A DNA stretch of 64,000 bases from NCBI GenBank assembly GCA_910585455.1, contig CAJUEL010000024.1, forward strand, positions 5,143-69,142. The letters are read 5' to 3'. The position numbers and the translations under genes were made by a program. The stretch is from an uncultured Eisenbergiella sp. GTDB taxonomy: Bacteria > Bacillota > Clostridia > Lachnospirales > Lachnospiraceae. This document shows positions 25,971-35,836 of the stretch, piece by piece (positions within the stretch are counted from its first letter, which is position 1; every line of letters begins with the position of its first letter). Under the pieces are notes generated by a model that was given only the letters and a program-made list of their open reading frames with translations, did no database searches and was not told the origin of the DNA.

Positions 25971-27122
25971 TCAGATCTCCGGTATTTCAATCTCGATTTC
26001 ATGACCGACGGCGTTGGACTTGACGATGCCGTCAATGATCGCCTGATTATAGATAATCTGGCTGGACGGGATCGTAGCGCTTCCGCCGTTTTTCACCGCA
26101 TTCACAAAGGAACGCAGCTTTTCATGGAACAGATCGCCGCTGGGATCCAGGGGGATCTCCGTACAGGTATGCTTTCCGGCGATGGTCTTGTATATTTTCA
26201 GCGGCTTATCGAAGTCGCCGTTCCAGCATTCGGTGGAAGGGATGCGCAGACCGCCCTTCGTACCCAGAATCAGAGCGTCCCCGGCGGTGTCCATGTGCAT
26301 TGCCCAGGAAATCCGGAAATCCAGCACGATGCCGCCCTCCAGGCGGACAAAACCGGCGGCGAAATCATCCACCCCGAAAATATCTGCATATTCCGGATGG
26401 CCGGGATAGGTGTTGGGATCCTTGCCGAAAAAGTCCGCGGTATAGCCGGTGACTGTCAGCGGTTTGGGATAGCCCACCGCGTTTAACAGCATATCCAGAG
26501 AATAGCAGCCGATGTCGCCCATCGCGCCGATTCCACCGGTCTCCTTGTCGATAAAGGTGGTGCCGTAGGGGGTGGGAATGCCGCTGCGGCGGCCGCCGCC
26601 GGACTGGATGTAATAAATTTTGCCCAGCTCGCCGGAATCCACGATCTGCTTAATGCGCTGCATATTGACGCTCATTCGGGGCTGGAAGCCGATGGTCAGG
26701 ATTTTTCCGCTCTTCTTTTCTGCGCGCATGACCTCTACCGCTTCCTCCACGGTGACGGTAAAGGGCTTCTCCAGCATGACGTGGACGCCGTGCTCCAGCG
26801 CGTCGATGGCGCAGGGCGCATGCTGGCAGTTGTAGGTACAGATGCTGACCGCATCCAGCTGTTCCGCTTCCAGCATGGCATGCCCGCTCTCGTAGCAGCG
26901 GACGCCCTCCAGCCCATTCGTTTTGCAGAACTTCTCCGCCTTGCCGCAAACCAGATCCGCAGCGGCGACAAGCTCCACATCGGGCATTTCCTTATAGCAT
27001 CTGGCATGCTCCTCCGCAATCCAGCCGGTGCCGATAATGCCCACCTTCACCTTCCTGCTGGTGTCGATTTCGGGCTCTTCGTCATAAATATGTTCAAAAC
27101 GGTTTAAAATATTTTCAGCCAT
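25971..27122 (-). CDS. Gfo/Idh/MocA family NAD(P)-dependent oxidoreductase
   Basis: 383 aa. The N-terminal Rossmann fold shows KVGIIGTGWIAEEHARCY and the acidic AAADL after beta-2. The family motif EKPF is present in HVMLEKPFTVTVEEA. The C-terminal GFO_IDH_MocA domain begins near residue 165 (YIQSGGGRRSGIPTPYG ... GGIGAMGDIGCYSLDM). It oxidises or reduces a sugar, inositol or related compound at the nicotinamide ring; substrate unknown. It follows the epimerase-like gene by about 110 bp on the same strand; such pairs typically catabolise unusual sugars or inositols. Confidence 0.9.
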   Translation of the reverse strand: MAENILNRFEHIYDEEPEIDTSRKVKVGIIGTGWIAEEHARCYKEMPDVELVAAADLVCGKAEKFCKTNGLEGVRCYESGHAMLEAEQLDAVSICTYNCQHAPCAIDALEHGVHVMLEKPFTVTVEEAVEVMRAEKKSGKILTIGFQPRMSVNMQRIKQIVDSGELGKIYYIQSGGGRRSGIPTPYGTTFIDKETGGIGAMGDIGCYSLDMLLNAVGYPKPLTVTGYTADFFGKDPNTYPGHPEYADIFGVDDFAAGFVRLEGGIVLDFRISWAMHMDTAGDALILGTKGGLRIPSTECWNGDFDKPLKIYKTIAGKHTCTEIPLDPSGDLFHEKLRSFVNAVKNGGSATIPSSQIIYNQAIIDGIVKSNAVGHEIEIEIPEI

Positions 27123-27233
27123 GATAATCTCCTGTTCTGATTTTTACAGCAGGGCGTCCCGCATGGGATTTTCCGCTGCTCCTGCCTGTGACAAAAAATC
27201 CTTCGCTACTGGTCATAGAACGAACAGTAACCA

Positions 27234-28037
27234 TTAAAGGAAGGATCTTAAGTAACGGATACTCATTTCCGCACATTCCATCGGAGTGCGCTCCATGCTG
27301 GGGCTGTCCTGCTCCACCACAAACCATTCGCTGCCCGCATCGTCTGCCGCGGCGATGATGGAGGGCACATCCTGCAGTCCATAGCCCACGGGACGGAACT
27401 CAAATTTGCCGGAGGGATCTTCCTTCTTCTCCTCCTTGCCGATCAGGCCGTACATGTTCTCGGTCTTCTGCCCCGCAAAATCCTTCAGATGGACGATGGG
27501 CGCTCTGCCTGTATATTTGCGCACATACACGGGAGGCTTCTCGCCGCCCACGTTCACCCAGCACACATCCAGCTCGGTCTGCAAAAGCTCAGCCGGGATC
27601 TCCTCATAGTAGGCATCCAGAATATATCTGCCGTCAATCTTTTCAAATTCAAAATCATGGTTATGATATAACAGCTGCATGCCCCGCGCCTTGCAGCGTT
27701 CCCCGATGCTGCGGATGCGCCCGATGACTTCTGTCAGCTCCCCGGCGTTTTTGGGTCCTGTGAGCCAGGGAATGGCGATGTAGCGCATACCGGTGGCGGC
27801 GAAATCATCCAACACCCCATCATCCTCCAGCTGGTCAACCGGAACATGGGCGGAAACCAGCTCCAGTCCGATCTCATCCAGAATCTTCTTCGCTTCCACA
27901 GCGGTCATGCCATAGGTACCCGCCAGCTCCACGCCGTCGTACCCCATCTCCCTGACCTTGCGCATTGTCCCGGCAAAATCCTGCTCCGCAGCATCGCGGA
28001 CGGAATAAACCTGTAATGCAATAAGACGTTTTTTCAT
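27234..28037 (-). CDS. Sugar phosphate isomerase/epimerase (xylose isomerase-like TIM barrel)
   Basis: 267 aa, beginning MKKRLIALQVYSVRDAAEQD; AAAGGAG precedes this ATG by about 9 bp and I prefer it to the upstream one. AP-endonuclease-2 fold: GYDGVELAGTYG, LVSAHVP, LLYHNHDFEFEKI and TELDVCWVNVGG carry the metal-binding Glu, His and Asp residues, and VEQDS near the C-terminus the last Glu. Members isomerise or dehydrate sugars and inosose derivatives. Neighbouring Gfo/Idh/MocA oxidoreductase suggests a shared pathway. Exact substrate unknown. Confidence 0.88.
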   Translation of the reverse strand: MKKRLIALQVYSVRDAAEQDFAGTMRKVREMGYDGVELAGTYGMTAVEAKKILDEIGLELVSAHVPVDQLEDDGVLDDFAATGMRYIAIPWLTGPKNAGELTEVIGRIRSIGERCKARGMQLLYHNHDFEFEKIDGRYILDAYYEEIPAELLQTELDVCWVNVGGEKPPVYVRKYTGRAPIVHLKDFAGQKTENMYGLIGKEEKKEDPSGKFEFRPVGYGLQDVPSIIAAADDAGSEWFVVEQDSPSMERTPMECAEMSIRYLRSFL

Positions 28038-28222
28038 ACCTGTGCTCTCCTTTCGGTAATTGATGCTCATGTCTGAAACAGCATTTCAAACTATGAATAA
28101 ATGCAGTATCTCTGGCCTTGCCCGAGACATGCGGGGCATAAAAATGCACGTAATTTCATGGTAAAAACCCCTGAAAATATAAAATACCCACAAATACTAT
28201 ATTACACTGACGGGGAGGGAAA

Positions 28223-28508
28223 ATGATAGCATTTTTTTGCCGGTTAAGTCATACGATTTTGCTGTTACCATTTCTGGCATACGCCCTGGTCTACTATCAG
28301 GACAAAATGGTATCCCTGACCGAGGAACGTAAAGCGCATCCGCTTAAAGCAGGCCGCCCTGATGCTGCGGGATTCCACCCTGAGCGTGGAGGAAATCATG
28401 CTTCACATCGGCTATACGGATATCAGCTATTTTTACAAAATATTCAAAGAAAGCTACGGGATGACTCCCATAGCTTTCCGAAAACAGAGCAAAATTATTC
28501 CGCTTTGA
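28223..28508 (+). pseudogene. Remnant of a membrane-bound AraC-type regulator with a large internal deletion
   Basis: A well-formed start (GGGGAGGGAAA ATG at 28223) encodes an N-terminal membrane segment (MIAFFCRLSHTILLLPFLAY...). After about 35 codons the frame no longer makes sense. In another frame, from about 28335 to the TGA at 28506-28508, the sequence is the end of an AraC helix-turn-helix domain: IRLKQAALMLRDSTLSVEE, then MLHIGYTDISYFYKIFKESY and GMTPIAFRKQ. I infer loss of the whole middle part, leaving both ends. It is divergent from the epimerase gene and next to the beta-galactosidase gene, whose regulator it may have been. Confidence 0.75.
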
Positions 28509-28571
28509 AGCGGCCCTTTTCCTCATGGTAAACCGGCATCACCGCTTTCGATGCGCTGCCACAGGTGAAAA

Positions 28572-30602
28572 TCAGACGAATACCATGACCTCATAAGGCT
28601 TCATTTTAAGCTTTCCGTTCAGCGTCTGCCCGCTCAAAAGCTCCTGCATCGGCCTTTTTACCTCGATCTCCACCGCCTCATGCTGATAATTGAGCACAAA
28701 CAGATACGCTGTCCCGTCCTTTTTGCGGACCGCCAGCTCTACCTCCTTTGGCAGTAAAAGCTGCTCTCCATAGGGCTCTGCCGCCTCCAGCCTGCGCAAA
28801 AACAGCTCCGCCGTATCCACACCGAAGGCAGCGCCGAAATAATACGCTTCACCGGCTCCATAGGCATTGCGCACCAGAGCGGGCGCTCCCGCAAAGCAGC
28901 CGCCCTCATAGCGCGCCAGTACTTTGGCATGTTCCCCGACAGCCTCCAGCTGATCGCAGAACACGGCGGCCTCTGCCCGCTCCCCGTCCCAGCTCACCAT
29001 CACCTTGCCTTCATCCGGCGCGACAAAGGAATATTCCGGAATATCCGTTCCCACAAGCTTTGCCGCCAGTCCCGGCAGATAGTCCATGACACATTTGCCA
29101 TGCGCATCCTTATAGCCCGTGCGGCAGCCCATGACCAGCTTTCCGCCGGCCGCCACCCAGTCCTCCAGCTTTTTTGTCCCTTCCTTCGTCAAAATGGCGG
29201 CATGCGGGTAAAACAGCACCTCATAGCCGGACAAATCCGCCTCGGGCAGAGATACGAAATCAAATGGCACATGATTTTGCTGCAGCGCCATAAACAGGGA
29301 TGCGCCGCTCTTTCTATCCACCCGGGCATGCCAGGAATCCACCTGCGCGTCCCAGATATTGTCATAATCCTGCAAAATGCCCACCTTCGCGCCGCTCACC
29401 GCTCCCGCAAGCCTGTCAAGGCGCTTCACCTTATCCCCAATGTCCGCAACCTCTAAAAGCCTCCGGTTGTCCCGCCCGGAATAATCCAGAATGCCGTGCC
29501 AGTAAATTTCCGTCCCGAAGGTGCAGGTGCGCCACCTGAAATAGCTGACAAAATCAGCCCCATGGGCGATGCTCTGCAGGGTCCACAGCGTCATCTGCCC
29601 CGGTCTGGGCGTGGGCGCTTCCATCCGGTTCACCCAGCCGTTCGCGCCGCTCTGCTGCTCCATGATGCCGAATACCGGCGATATCGCCCGCACCTGTGCC
29701 AGATTCCTGCTCCACTTTCTGTCCTTTAAAAAGTCCTCCGCCCGGTAGTCGTCCAGACAATAGGCGAAATTCGGATAGGAGTCATACATCATGAAATCCA
29801 GGCTTTCCTTCGTCAGCCGATGATTATCCAGATTTCCAAAAATCCCGTTGGTGGTGATGAAATCCCCGGGCTTTAAATATTTTCTCAGAATATCCGCCTG
29901 CAGCTTCGCATACCTGCACGCGCTGTCCGAAACAAAGCGGTAATAATCCAACACCCTGTGAGGATTCACAGAATCCGCCGGAACCTTCCGGGGCACATCC
30001 ACCTCCTCCCAGGCGGTATAGGTCTGATTCCAGAACACGGTCCCCCAGGCCTCGTTCAAGGCGTCCAGCGTCCGGTATTTTTCCCTGCAAAATTCCTGGA
30101 AAGCGATCGTATCGCTCTCCGCGTAAAATTCATTCAGACTGCAATTAAACTCGTTATCCAGCTGCCAGCCGATGATCGCCGGATGGGAACCGTAATGCGC
30201 GCCCAGCTCTTCTGTCAGACGGCGGGTGAATTCCTGAAATTTCACCGAATTGTAGGTATAATGCTGCCGGTTTCCGTGCCGGTACAGATGCCCGTCCCGG
30301 TCCGCGTTCAAAATCTCCGGATATTTCGCGCTCATCCACGCCGGCGGCGTGGCGGTGGGTGTGCAGAAGATCACCTTCATCCCCTTTTCCTGCGCCAGAT
30401 CCAGGAATTCATCAAAAAAATCGAAGGTAAACTGTCCCTCCTGGGGCTCAAATTTGTTCCAGGCAAACTCCCCGATCCGGATCACCTCAATCCCCACAGC
30501 CAACATGCGCGATAAATCCTCCGCCCATAGCTCCTTTTTCCAGTGCTCCGGATAATAACAGGTCCCCAGCACAATTCCTTCCCCATTCAATATTGCCCGC
30601 AT
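28572..30602 (-). CDS. Beta-galactosidase, GH42
   Basis: 676 aa, no signal peptide. The TIM barrel begins ILNGEGIVLGTCYYPEHWKKE and IRIGEFAWNKFEP, hallmark GH42 sequences. Acid/base Glu151 is in GWQLDNEFNCS and nucleophile Glu315 in FGIMEQQSGANGW. The trimerisation domain (about 390-600) and a small C-terminal beta domain follow. It hydrolyses beta-galactosides in the cytoplasm. The ATG is 33 bp from the upstream ABC gene's stop with GGAAAGGAGG before it, so it may be cotranscribed with the ABC-DUF1854-ABC genes, although a functional link is not obvious. Confidence 0.95.
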   Translation of the reverse strand: MRAILNGEGIVLGTCYYPEHWKKELWAEDLSRMLAVGIEVIRIGEFAWNKFEPQEGQFTFDFFDEFLDLAQEKGMKVIFCTPTATPPAWMSAKYPEILNADRDGHLYRHGNRQHYTYNSVKFQEFTRRLTEELGAHYGSHPAIIGWQLDNEFNCSLNEFYAESDTIAFQEFCREKYRTLDALNEAWGTVFWNQTYTAWEEVDVPRKVPADSVNPHRVLDYYRFVSDSACRYAKLQADILRKYLKPGDFITTNGIFGNLDNHRLTKESLDFMMYDSYPNFAYCLDDYRAEDFLKDRKWSRNLAQVRAISPVFGIMEQQSGANGWVNRMEAPTPRPGQMTLWTLQSIAHGADFVSYFRWRTCTFGTEIYWHGILDYSGRDNRRLLEVADIGDKVKRLDRLAGAVSGAKVGILQDYDNIWDAQVDSWHARVDRKSGASLFMALQQNHVPFDFVSLPEADLSGYEVLFYPHAAILTKEGTKKLEDWVAAGGKLVMGCRTGYKDAHGKCVMDYLPGLAAKLVGTDIPEYSFVAPDEGKVMVSWDGERAEAAVFCDQLEAVGEHAKVLARYEGGCFAGAPALVRNAYGAGEAYYFGAAFGVDTAELFLRRLEAAEPYGEQLLLPKEVELAVRKKDGTAYLFVLNYQHEAVEIEVKRPMQELLSGQTLNGKLKMKPYEVMVFV

Positions 30603-30635
30603 ACATTGTCCTCCTTTCCATACAGCCGACGCTTT

Positions 30636-32867
30636 TTATTCGCCTTCCGCCATCCGCAGCTGGGCCGTCACCAGCCCGTAATAAATGCCTTTCTTTTCCA
30701 GCAGCTCATTATGCGTGCCGATTTCCGCGATGCCATGCTTGTCGATCACCACCAGCCGGTCCGCGTTGCGCAGCGTGGAGAGCCGGTGGGCGATCGCAAA
30801 CGTGGTCCTTCCCTTCACCAGCCGGTTTAAGGCCTGCTGGATCAAAAACTCGCTCTCGGTATCCAGCGCGGAGGTCGCCTCGTCCAGAATCAGAAGCCTG
30901 GGATTATTTAAAATCGCCCTCGCGATGGCGATACGCTGCCGTTCCCCGCCGGACAGATTATAGCCGTGCTCACCCACATAGGTGTTGTAGCCGTCCGGCG
31001 TCTTGCAGATAAAATCATGGGCATTGGCCGCCCGCGCCGCCTGGATCACCTCCAGCAGCGTGGCGTCCTGCCGCGCGAAGCGGATATTGTCCAGAATGCT
31101 TCCCGAAAACAGGAAGGTTTCCTGCAGCACCACACCGATCTGGGAATGCAGGCTTTCCGCCTTCATTTTGCGGATATCCGTTCCGTCTATCGTAATTCTG
31201 CCATGGTCCACATCGTAAAGCCGCATGATCAGGTTGATCAGCGTGGATTTTCCCGTGCCGGATGCGCCCACCAGACCGATCATTTCACCGGGCTTCACCG
31301 TGAAGCTCACATTTTCCAGCACCGGCTCATAGGTCTGATAGCCGAAGGAAACCTCCTCAAAGGTAAATGCGCCCTCAATGGGAAATTCCACACAATCCTC
31401 CAGATCGGCGAGCCTGGGTTCCTCGTCCAGCACATCGTAAATGCGGTTTAAGCTGGTGATCATCTGCATGACCGCCCGGGGCAGATGAGTCATCCATCCC
31501 AGCGGACCGTACAGATAGCCGCAGTAGGTCACAAACTGTACCAACTCACCCAGCGTCATATCGCCCTCCAGCACGCCGACGCCGCCCATCCAGATCGCCA
31601 CATAGGTGCCCGCGCCGATCAGAAAGGTCAGAATCGGGAAGAAAATCGCCCAGAAGGTTTCATTCCTTTTGGACAGGGCGGCGAATTCCTCCGTTTTTTT
31701 GGTAAAGCGTCCTGCCTCCCGCTCCTCCTGCCCGAAGCATTTCACGATCCGCATGCCGGAAATGATGTCCTGCAGGTTGCTGCTTAAGTCATCGGCTTTG
31801 AGCCACTGTTTATGGAAAATGGTGTGTATTTTATGCCAGAACGCCTTCGTGATCACAAATACCACCACGATGAACACCATGGACATCAGCGTCATTTTCC
31901 AGTTGATGGCAAACATCATGCCCAGCGCCATGAGCATCGTCATGAGCACGGCGACCATGTCCCCGAAGACCTCTTCCATAAACTGACGGATCTGATTGGT
32001 ATCCCGGGAGACCCGGTTTAACAGCTCCCCGGGCTTTCTCACATTGATGAAGGACAACGAAAGCGTCTGTATCTTATAATACAGCTTTTTGCGCAGGTTC
32101 ATGCTCAGCTCCGTGCCCAGCTTCACACACCTCCAGTACCTGAATCCGTCCAGAAAGACGAGACATGCCAGCAGCACAAAGGTGATTCCCACAAATTTAA
32201 GCAGATCGCCCATCGTTCCCGTGCCGTTTGTCAGCGCGTCGTCAATAAAATTTCTCTGGACGATGGGAATCAGCAGATTGATCAGCGCGCCGCCCACCAT
32301 CAGGCCGGAAATCGCCAAAAGCCTGCCGATGGAATCCCCGCACAGCTCCATGAATTTTTTCCCCAGATCCTTTTTTCCCTCGCAGTAGGGGCATTTGCTC
32401 GTGCCCGGCAGCGCCCTGCCGCACTTTTCGCAATATTTTTCATATTCAAAGCTCTGCACCCGTTCCGCCGTATCGGCGCTTTTGCCCTTGTGCAGCGCGT
32501 TGATGATTTCCTGCGCGCCCCGCACCGCATAGGATACCCGGGTGATATGGCGCATGGAAAAGCGGGCGGCCACGATCTGTTCTCCGCTCCTTTTGGTCAC
32601 TGTAACGATGCCGCAGTTGACCTGGTGCTCGCACTTGATTTTTTCACAGTCCTCCAGCAAAAACTCTGCCTCTGCCCGATCGCCTGCAAGCACCACAAGC
32701 CTTCTTTGCGTCACCGCCAGAAAGACCTCCTCTGCATAGGCCTCCCTTGCCTGCTTTGCAGCGTTGTCATATTGTAAATCCACAGGCACGCAGTATAAAA
32801 GACTCTCCTGCGCCTCCAGCGCCAGAGCCTCTGCCTGCGGCTGTTTTAATGTATATAATAGCTTCAT
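30636..32867 (-). CDS. ABC exporter with N-terminal regulatory extension and zinc ribbon (DUF1854-associated)
   Basis: 743 aa. Residues 1-140 are a soluble extension (YTLKQPQAEALALEAQE ...), followed by a four-Cys ribbon CEKCGRALPGTSKCPYC near 143-160. Six membrane helices lie at about 185-480. The nucleotide domain has GASGTGKST, LSGGERQR, LLILDEATSALD with catalytic Glu and IAHRLST, so both hydrolytic residues are canonical. The partner at 33478 has the same unusual layout and a DUF1854 protein is encoded between them. NCBI-style names for relatives refer to cyanophycin-associated transporters, but no cyanophycin genes are in view. Substrate unknown. Confidence 0.88.
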   Translation of the reverse strand: MKLLYTLKQPQAEALALEAQESLLYCVPVDLQYDNAAKQAREAYAEEVFLAVTQRRLVVLAGDRAEAEFLLEDCEKIKCEHQVNCGIVTVTKRSGEQIVAARFSMRHITRVSYAVRGAQEIINALHKGKSADTAERVQSFEYEKYCEKCGRALPGTSKCPYCEGKKDLGKKFMELCGDSIGRLLAISGLMVGGALINLLIPIVQRNFIDDALTNGTGTMGDLLKFVGITFVLLACLVFLDGFRYWRCVKLGTELSMNLRKKLYYKIQTLSLSFINVRKPGELLNRVSRDTNQIRQFMEEVFGDMVAVLMTMLMALGMMFAINWKMTLMSMVFIVVVFVITKAFWHKIHTIFHKQWLKADDLSSNLQDIISGMRIVKCFGQEEREAGRFTKKTEEFAALSKRNETFWAIFFPILTFLIGAGTYVAIWMGGVGVLEGDMTLGELVQFVTYCGYLYGPLGWMTHLPRAVMQMITSLNRIYDVLDEEPRLADLEDCVEFPIEGAFTFEEVSFGYQTYEPVLENVSFTVKPGEMIGLVGASGTGKSTLINLIMRLYDVDHGRITIDGTDIRKMKAESLHSQIGVVLQETFLFSGSILDNIRFARQDATLLEVIQAARAANAHDFICKTPDGYNTYVGEHGYNLSGGERQRIAIARAILNNPRLLILDEATSALDTESEFLIQQALNRLVKGRTTFAIAHRLSTLRNADRLVVIDKHGIAEIGTHNELLEKKGIYYGLVTAQLRMAEGE

Positions 32868-32896
32868 GCCAGCCTCCTTGCATGATAAACGTTCTG

Positions 32897-33466
32897 CTAG
32901 ATGAACAAATCCAGCTTCTTTCTTTCCCCGATGCCCAGCTTCGTAAAGTCCGGAATCTCATAGCGGTTTCCGTCGATATCCGTCACCAAAAGCCTGGATT
33001 CTCCCAGCGTGACCACCGCGTCCCCGCTGATCTGCGTAGTAAAACGGCACACGCCAAACCCGGTCTCCACATGCCAGTAGGCATAGCCGTATTCCTCCTT
33101 CACATCCAGCACCTTCTCGATCACGGGCATGAAATACCGCAGCCGGATCTGCTCCCGCAGCATTTCCTGCTGATCCTTTGCCAGATCGGAGAGCTTTTCG
33201 ATCATGCCGATCTCCTTCGCCTTTTCATCGGCTTCCCGGATGGAAATGAATTCCTCCGGACAGGTCAGGGGAAAGGTCAGATAGATTCCCACCCGGTCAT
33301 ATTCCTTTTCCTGTGTTGCAAGCGCCACAAAGCCGCCCTCCGTCCTTTTAAATGTCGCGTTTTTATCGTTTAAAACCCGGATCGTCAAAAGCTCCTCCGA
33401 CTCCCGGATCATCGCCTCTTCGTCAAACTCCTGCAAATCCAGCAGGTTCATTCTTTCCTGTTCCAT
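32897..33466 (-). CDS. DUF1854 family protein
   Basis: 189 aa, soluble, no signal peptide. The family core is visible: VGIYLTFPLTCPEEFISI, IRLRYFMPVIEKVLDVKEEYG, and YAYWHVETGFGVCRF followed by DIDGNRYEIPD. DUF1854 proteins are found beside ABC exporters and, in some bacteria, cyanophycin genes; their job is unknown. The gene lies between two ABC exporters with gaps of 11 and 29 bp, so all three are one unit. A regulatory or assembly role for the exporter pair is an inference. Confidence 0.85.
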   Translation of the reverse strand: MEQERMNLLDLQEFDEEAMIRESEELLTIRVLNDKNATFKRTEGGFVALATQEKEYDRVGIYLTFPLTCPEEFISIREADEKAKEIGMIEKLSDLAKDQQEMLREQIRLRYFMPVIEKVLDVKEEYGYAYWHVETGFGVCRFTTQISGDAVVTLGESRLLVTDIDGNRYEIPDFTKLGIGERKKLDLFI

Positions 33467-33477
33467 TTTGTCCTCCC

Positions 33478-35796
33478 TTATTCCAGCCCGCGCATCGCCA
33501 GCGCCTTGGTCTGCAATTCGCTCAGTTTATAAAAGGTTCCCTTCTTCGCCAAAAGCTCCTCATGGGTGCCCGACTCGGTGATCCTGCCGTCGTCCAGCAC
33601 GATCAGATGGGTCGCGTTTCGCAGCGTGGAAAGCCTGTGGGCGATGGAAAGCACCGTCCTGCCCTTCTCCAGCTGCTCTAAGGATTTCTGAATCGACAGC
33701 TCCGTCTCCGTATCCACCGCTGAGGTCGCCTCGTCCAGAATCAGGATCTTCGGATCCGCCAGAATCGCCCGGGCGATGGAAATGCGCTGCTTCTCCCCGC
33801 CGGAAAGCGACCGGCTGGAGGAACCCAGAAGCGTGTCATAGCCCTCCGGCATTTTGCAGATGAAGTCATGAGCGTTTGCCGCGATCGACGCCCGGATGAT
33901 TTCCTCCCGGCTGGCGTCCGGTCTGGCGTAGGCGATATTCTCCGCCACGGTTCCCATAAATATGTAAGTCTCCTGGGATACCATCGCCACATTTTTGCGC
34001 AGCTCCCGAAAACCGTATTCCTTCACGTTGACGCCGTCCACCAGCACCTCGCCCTCCTGCGCGTCATAGAGACGGGAAATGAGGTTTACCAGCGTGGATT
34101 TTCCCGCGCCGCTGCGCCCCACAATGCCGAACACCTCTCCCGCCTGCACATGGAAGCTGACATTTTTCAGGATCGGCTTGTTCGCCTCATAGCAAAAGGT
34201 CACATTCTTCAGCTCGATTTCCCCGCGCAGCCTCTCCGGACGTTTCGGGTTCTCCACCTCCTGCACCTCGGGCACCGCATCCATGATTTCAAACAGACGC
34301 TGGGCACAGTTCATGCAGTTGGTATACCAGCGGACCAGACGGGACATGAAATCCAGCGGTCCCTTCAGCTGTCCCACATAGCCGGAAAAGGTCAAAAGGA
34401 TACCCAGCTCCATGTTGGAACCGGAAATCAAAAGCGCGCCGCCCACGGCCCACACCAGAAAGCTCAAAAGCTCCTCCATGCTCCTGTATATCACCCAAAA
34501 GCTGACGTCCAGACCGATCGCTTCCCGCTCCGCATTGCGCAGACGCAGATTGCTTTTGGAAAAACGCCTCATTTCCTGCTCCTGCTGCCCGAAGGCCTTT
34601 ACCACCCGCGCGCCGGTGAAATTTTCATTCACAAGACCGTTTAAACGCCGGTTCGCCCGGTGCAGCTTTCCGTAAGCATACCACATGTAGGGCATCATAT
34701 GATAATTGGCGATCATGAGCACCGGCATCAGCACGATACAGACTACCGCCAACAGCCAGTTTAACCGCAGCATAATGCCGCAGGTCGCCAGAATCGTCGC
34801 CACATTGATGAAAAAATAGGGAATTCCGTCTATGAAAAAGCTGGATATTTCCTCCGCATCGTTGGATACCCGGTTCATCAGGCTTCCCGTCTGCCTTCTG
34901 GTAAAAAAGCTGATGGACAGCCTCCCCATCGAGGAAAACACCTGGCTTTTGATCTTTCCCACCACCTCCGGCGCGATCTTCGCCGTCATCACGCCCTGCA
35001 AAATGCCCAGCGTCTGCAGCAGAACCTTCGTAAAAATCATCGCGAACACCACAATGCCCAGCGCCAGGAAAAACTCTCCCGCCGGCAAATGCAGCAGCTT
35101 TAAAAAGCCCTCGTTTTTCGCCAGCACCTGATCGTACAGAACCGTACCGCTCAAATACGGCCAGGCGAGGTTTAACGCCGCCGTTCCCAGATAACAGAGC
35201 ATCATGAGCACAAGCCTTCCCTTATAAGGCATAAAATAGGAAAACAGCCGCAGCAGAATGGAGCCCTTGTCCATGCATTTCGGACAAACCTTCCGCCCCT
35301 GATCGGGATAGAGCATGCCGCATTTGGGACAGCACTCCTTCCCCTTCTCCACATCCAGATCCTCCGCCTGAATTTCCTCGCCCTTTTTCATTTTATCCAG
35401 AATCCGCCCCATCTGCATGAAATACGACATTCTGGTGTTGGAAAAATGGCAGAGATTGCGCTCCTTCCCGTCTATGACAGCGAGCAGCACGCCTGCGCTG
35501 ACCTGCCGCAGCACCTCCAGCTTTTCCACCCGCGCAAGCTCATAGATACACAGCGCCGGCTCCTCCCCAAAGGCGCCGTTCTCCTTCATCTGCCATCCCG
35601 TATAACCGCCGAAGCGAAACTCTCTTTTTTCCACATAGGGATACGCCGCCACCAGCAGACGATCCTTCGTCAACGCGATCACAGAATCCGCAAACCGGTA
35701 CTCTTCGTCAAAATCCCCCTGTGCCGCAAACAGGATATCCTCCTGTTCAATTCCATATTTCTTTATCACTTTACAAAAACTTCCAGGTAACTGCAT
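33478..35796 (-). CDS. ABC exporter with N-terminal extension and zinc ribbon (partner of 30636-32867)
   Basis: 772 aa from ATG 35796 (MQLPGSFCKVIKKYGI), preceded by GGGAGGTACAGGAA; the frame extends 13 codons upstream without a better site. A soluble extension of about 160 residues ends in a Cys ribbon CCPKCGMLYPDQGRKVCPKC, then six helices (about 190-480) and a nucleotide domain with GRSGAGKST, LSGGEKQR, ILILDEATSAVD and IAHRLST. Both ATP sites of a heterodimer with the other ABC protein would be competent. First gene of the minus-strand unit. The small gene upstream has its own terminator at 35837. Confidence 0.88.
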   Translation of the reverse strand: MQLPGSFCKVIKKYGIEQEDILFAAQGDFDEEYRFADSVIALTKDRLLVAAYPYVEKREFRFGGYTGWQMKENGAFGEEPALCIYELARVEKLEVLRQVSAGVLLAVIDGKERNLCHFSNTRMSYFMQMGRILDKMKKGEEIQAEDLDVEKGKECCPKCGMLYPDQGRKVCPKCMDKGSILLRLFSYFMPYKGRLVLMMLCYLGTAALNLAWPYLSGTVLYDQVLAKNEGFLKLLHLPAGEFFLALGIVVFAMIFTKVLLQTLGILQGVMTAKIAPEVVGKIKSQVFSSMGRLSISFFTRRQTGSLMNRVSNDAEEISSFFIDGIPYFFINVATILATCGIMLRLNWLLAVVCIVLMPVLMIANYHMMPYMWYAYGKLHRANRRLNGLVNENFTGARVVKAFGQQEQEMRRFSKSNLRLRNAEREAIGLDVSFWVIYRSMEELLSFLVWAVGGALLISGSNMELGILLTFSGYVGQLKGPLDFMSRLVRWYTNCMNCAQRLFEIMDAVPEVQEVENPKRPERLRGEIELKNVTFCYEANKPILKNVSFHVQAGEVFGIVGRSGAGKSTLVNLISRLYDAQEGEVLVDGVNVKEYGFRELRKNVAMVSQETYIFMGTVAENIAYARPDASREEIIRASIAANAHDFICKMPEGYDTLLGSSSRSLSGGEKQRISIARAILADPKILILDEATSAVDTETELSIQKSLEQLEKGRTVLSIAHRLSTLRNATHLIVLDDGRITESGTHEELLAKKGTFYKLSELQTKALAMRGLE

Positions 35797-35836
35797 TTCC
35801 TGTACCTCCCTGTTACACTTACGAACCCCCGTCATA

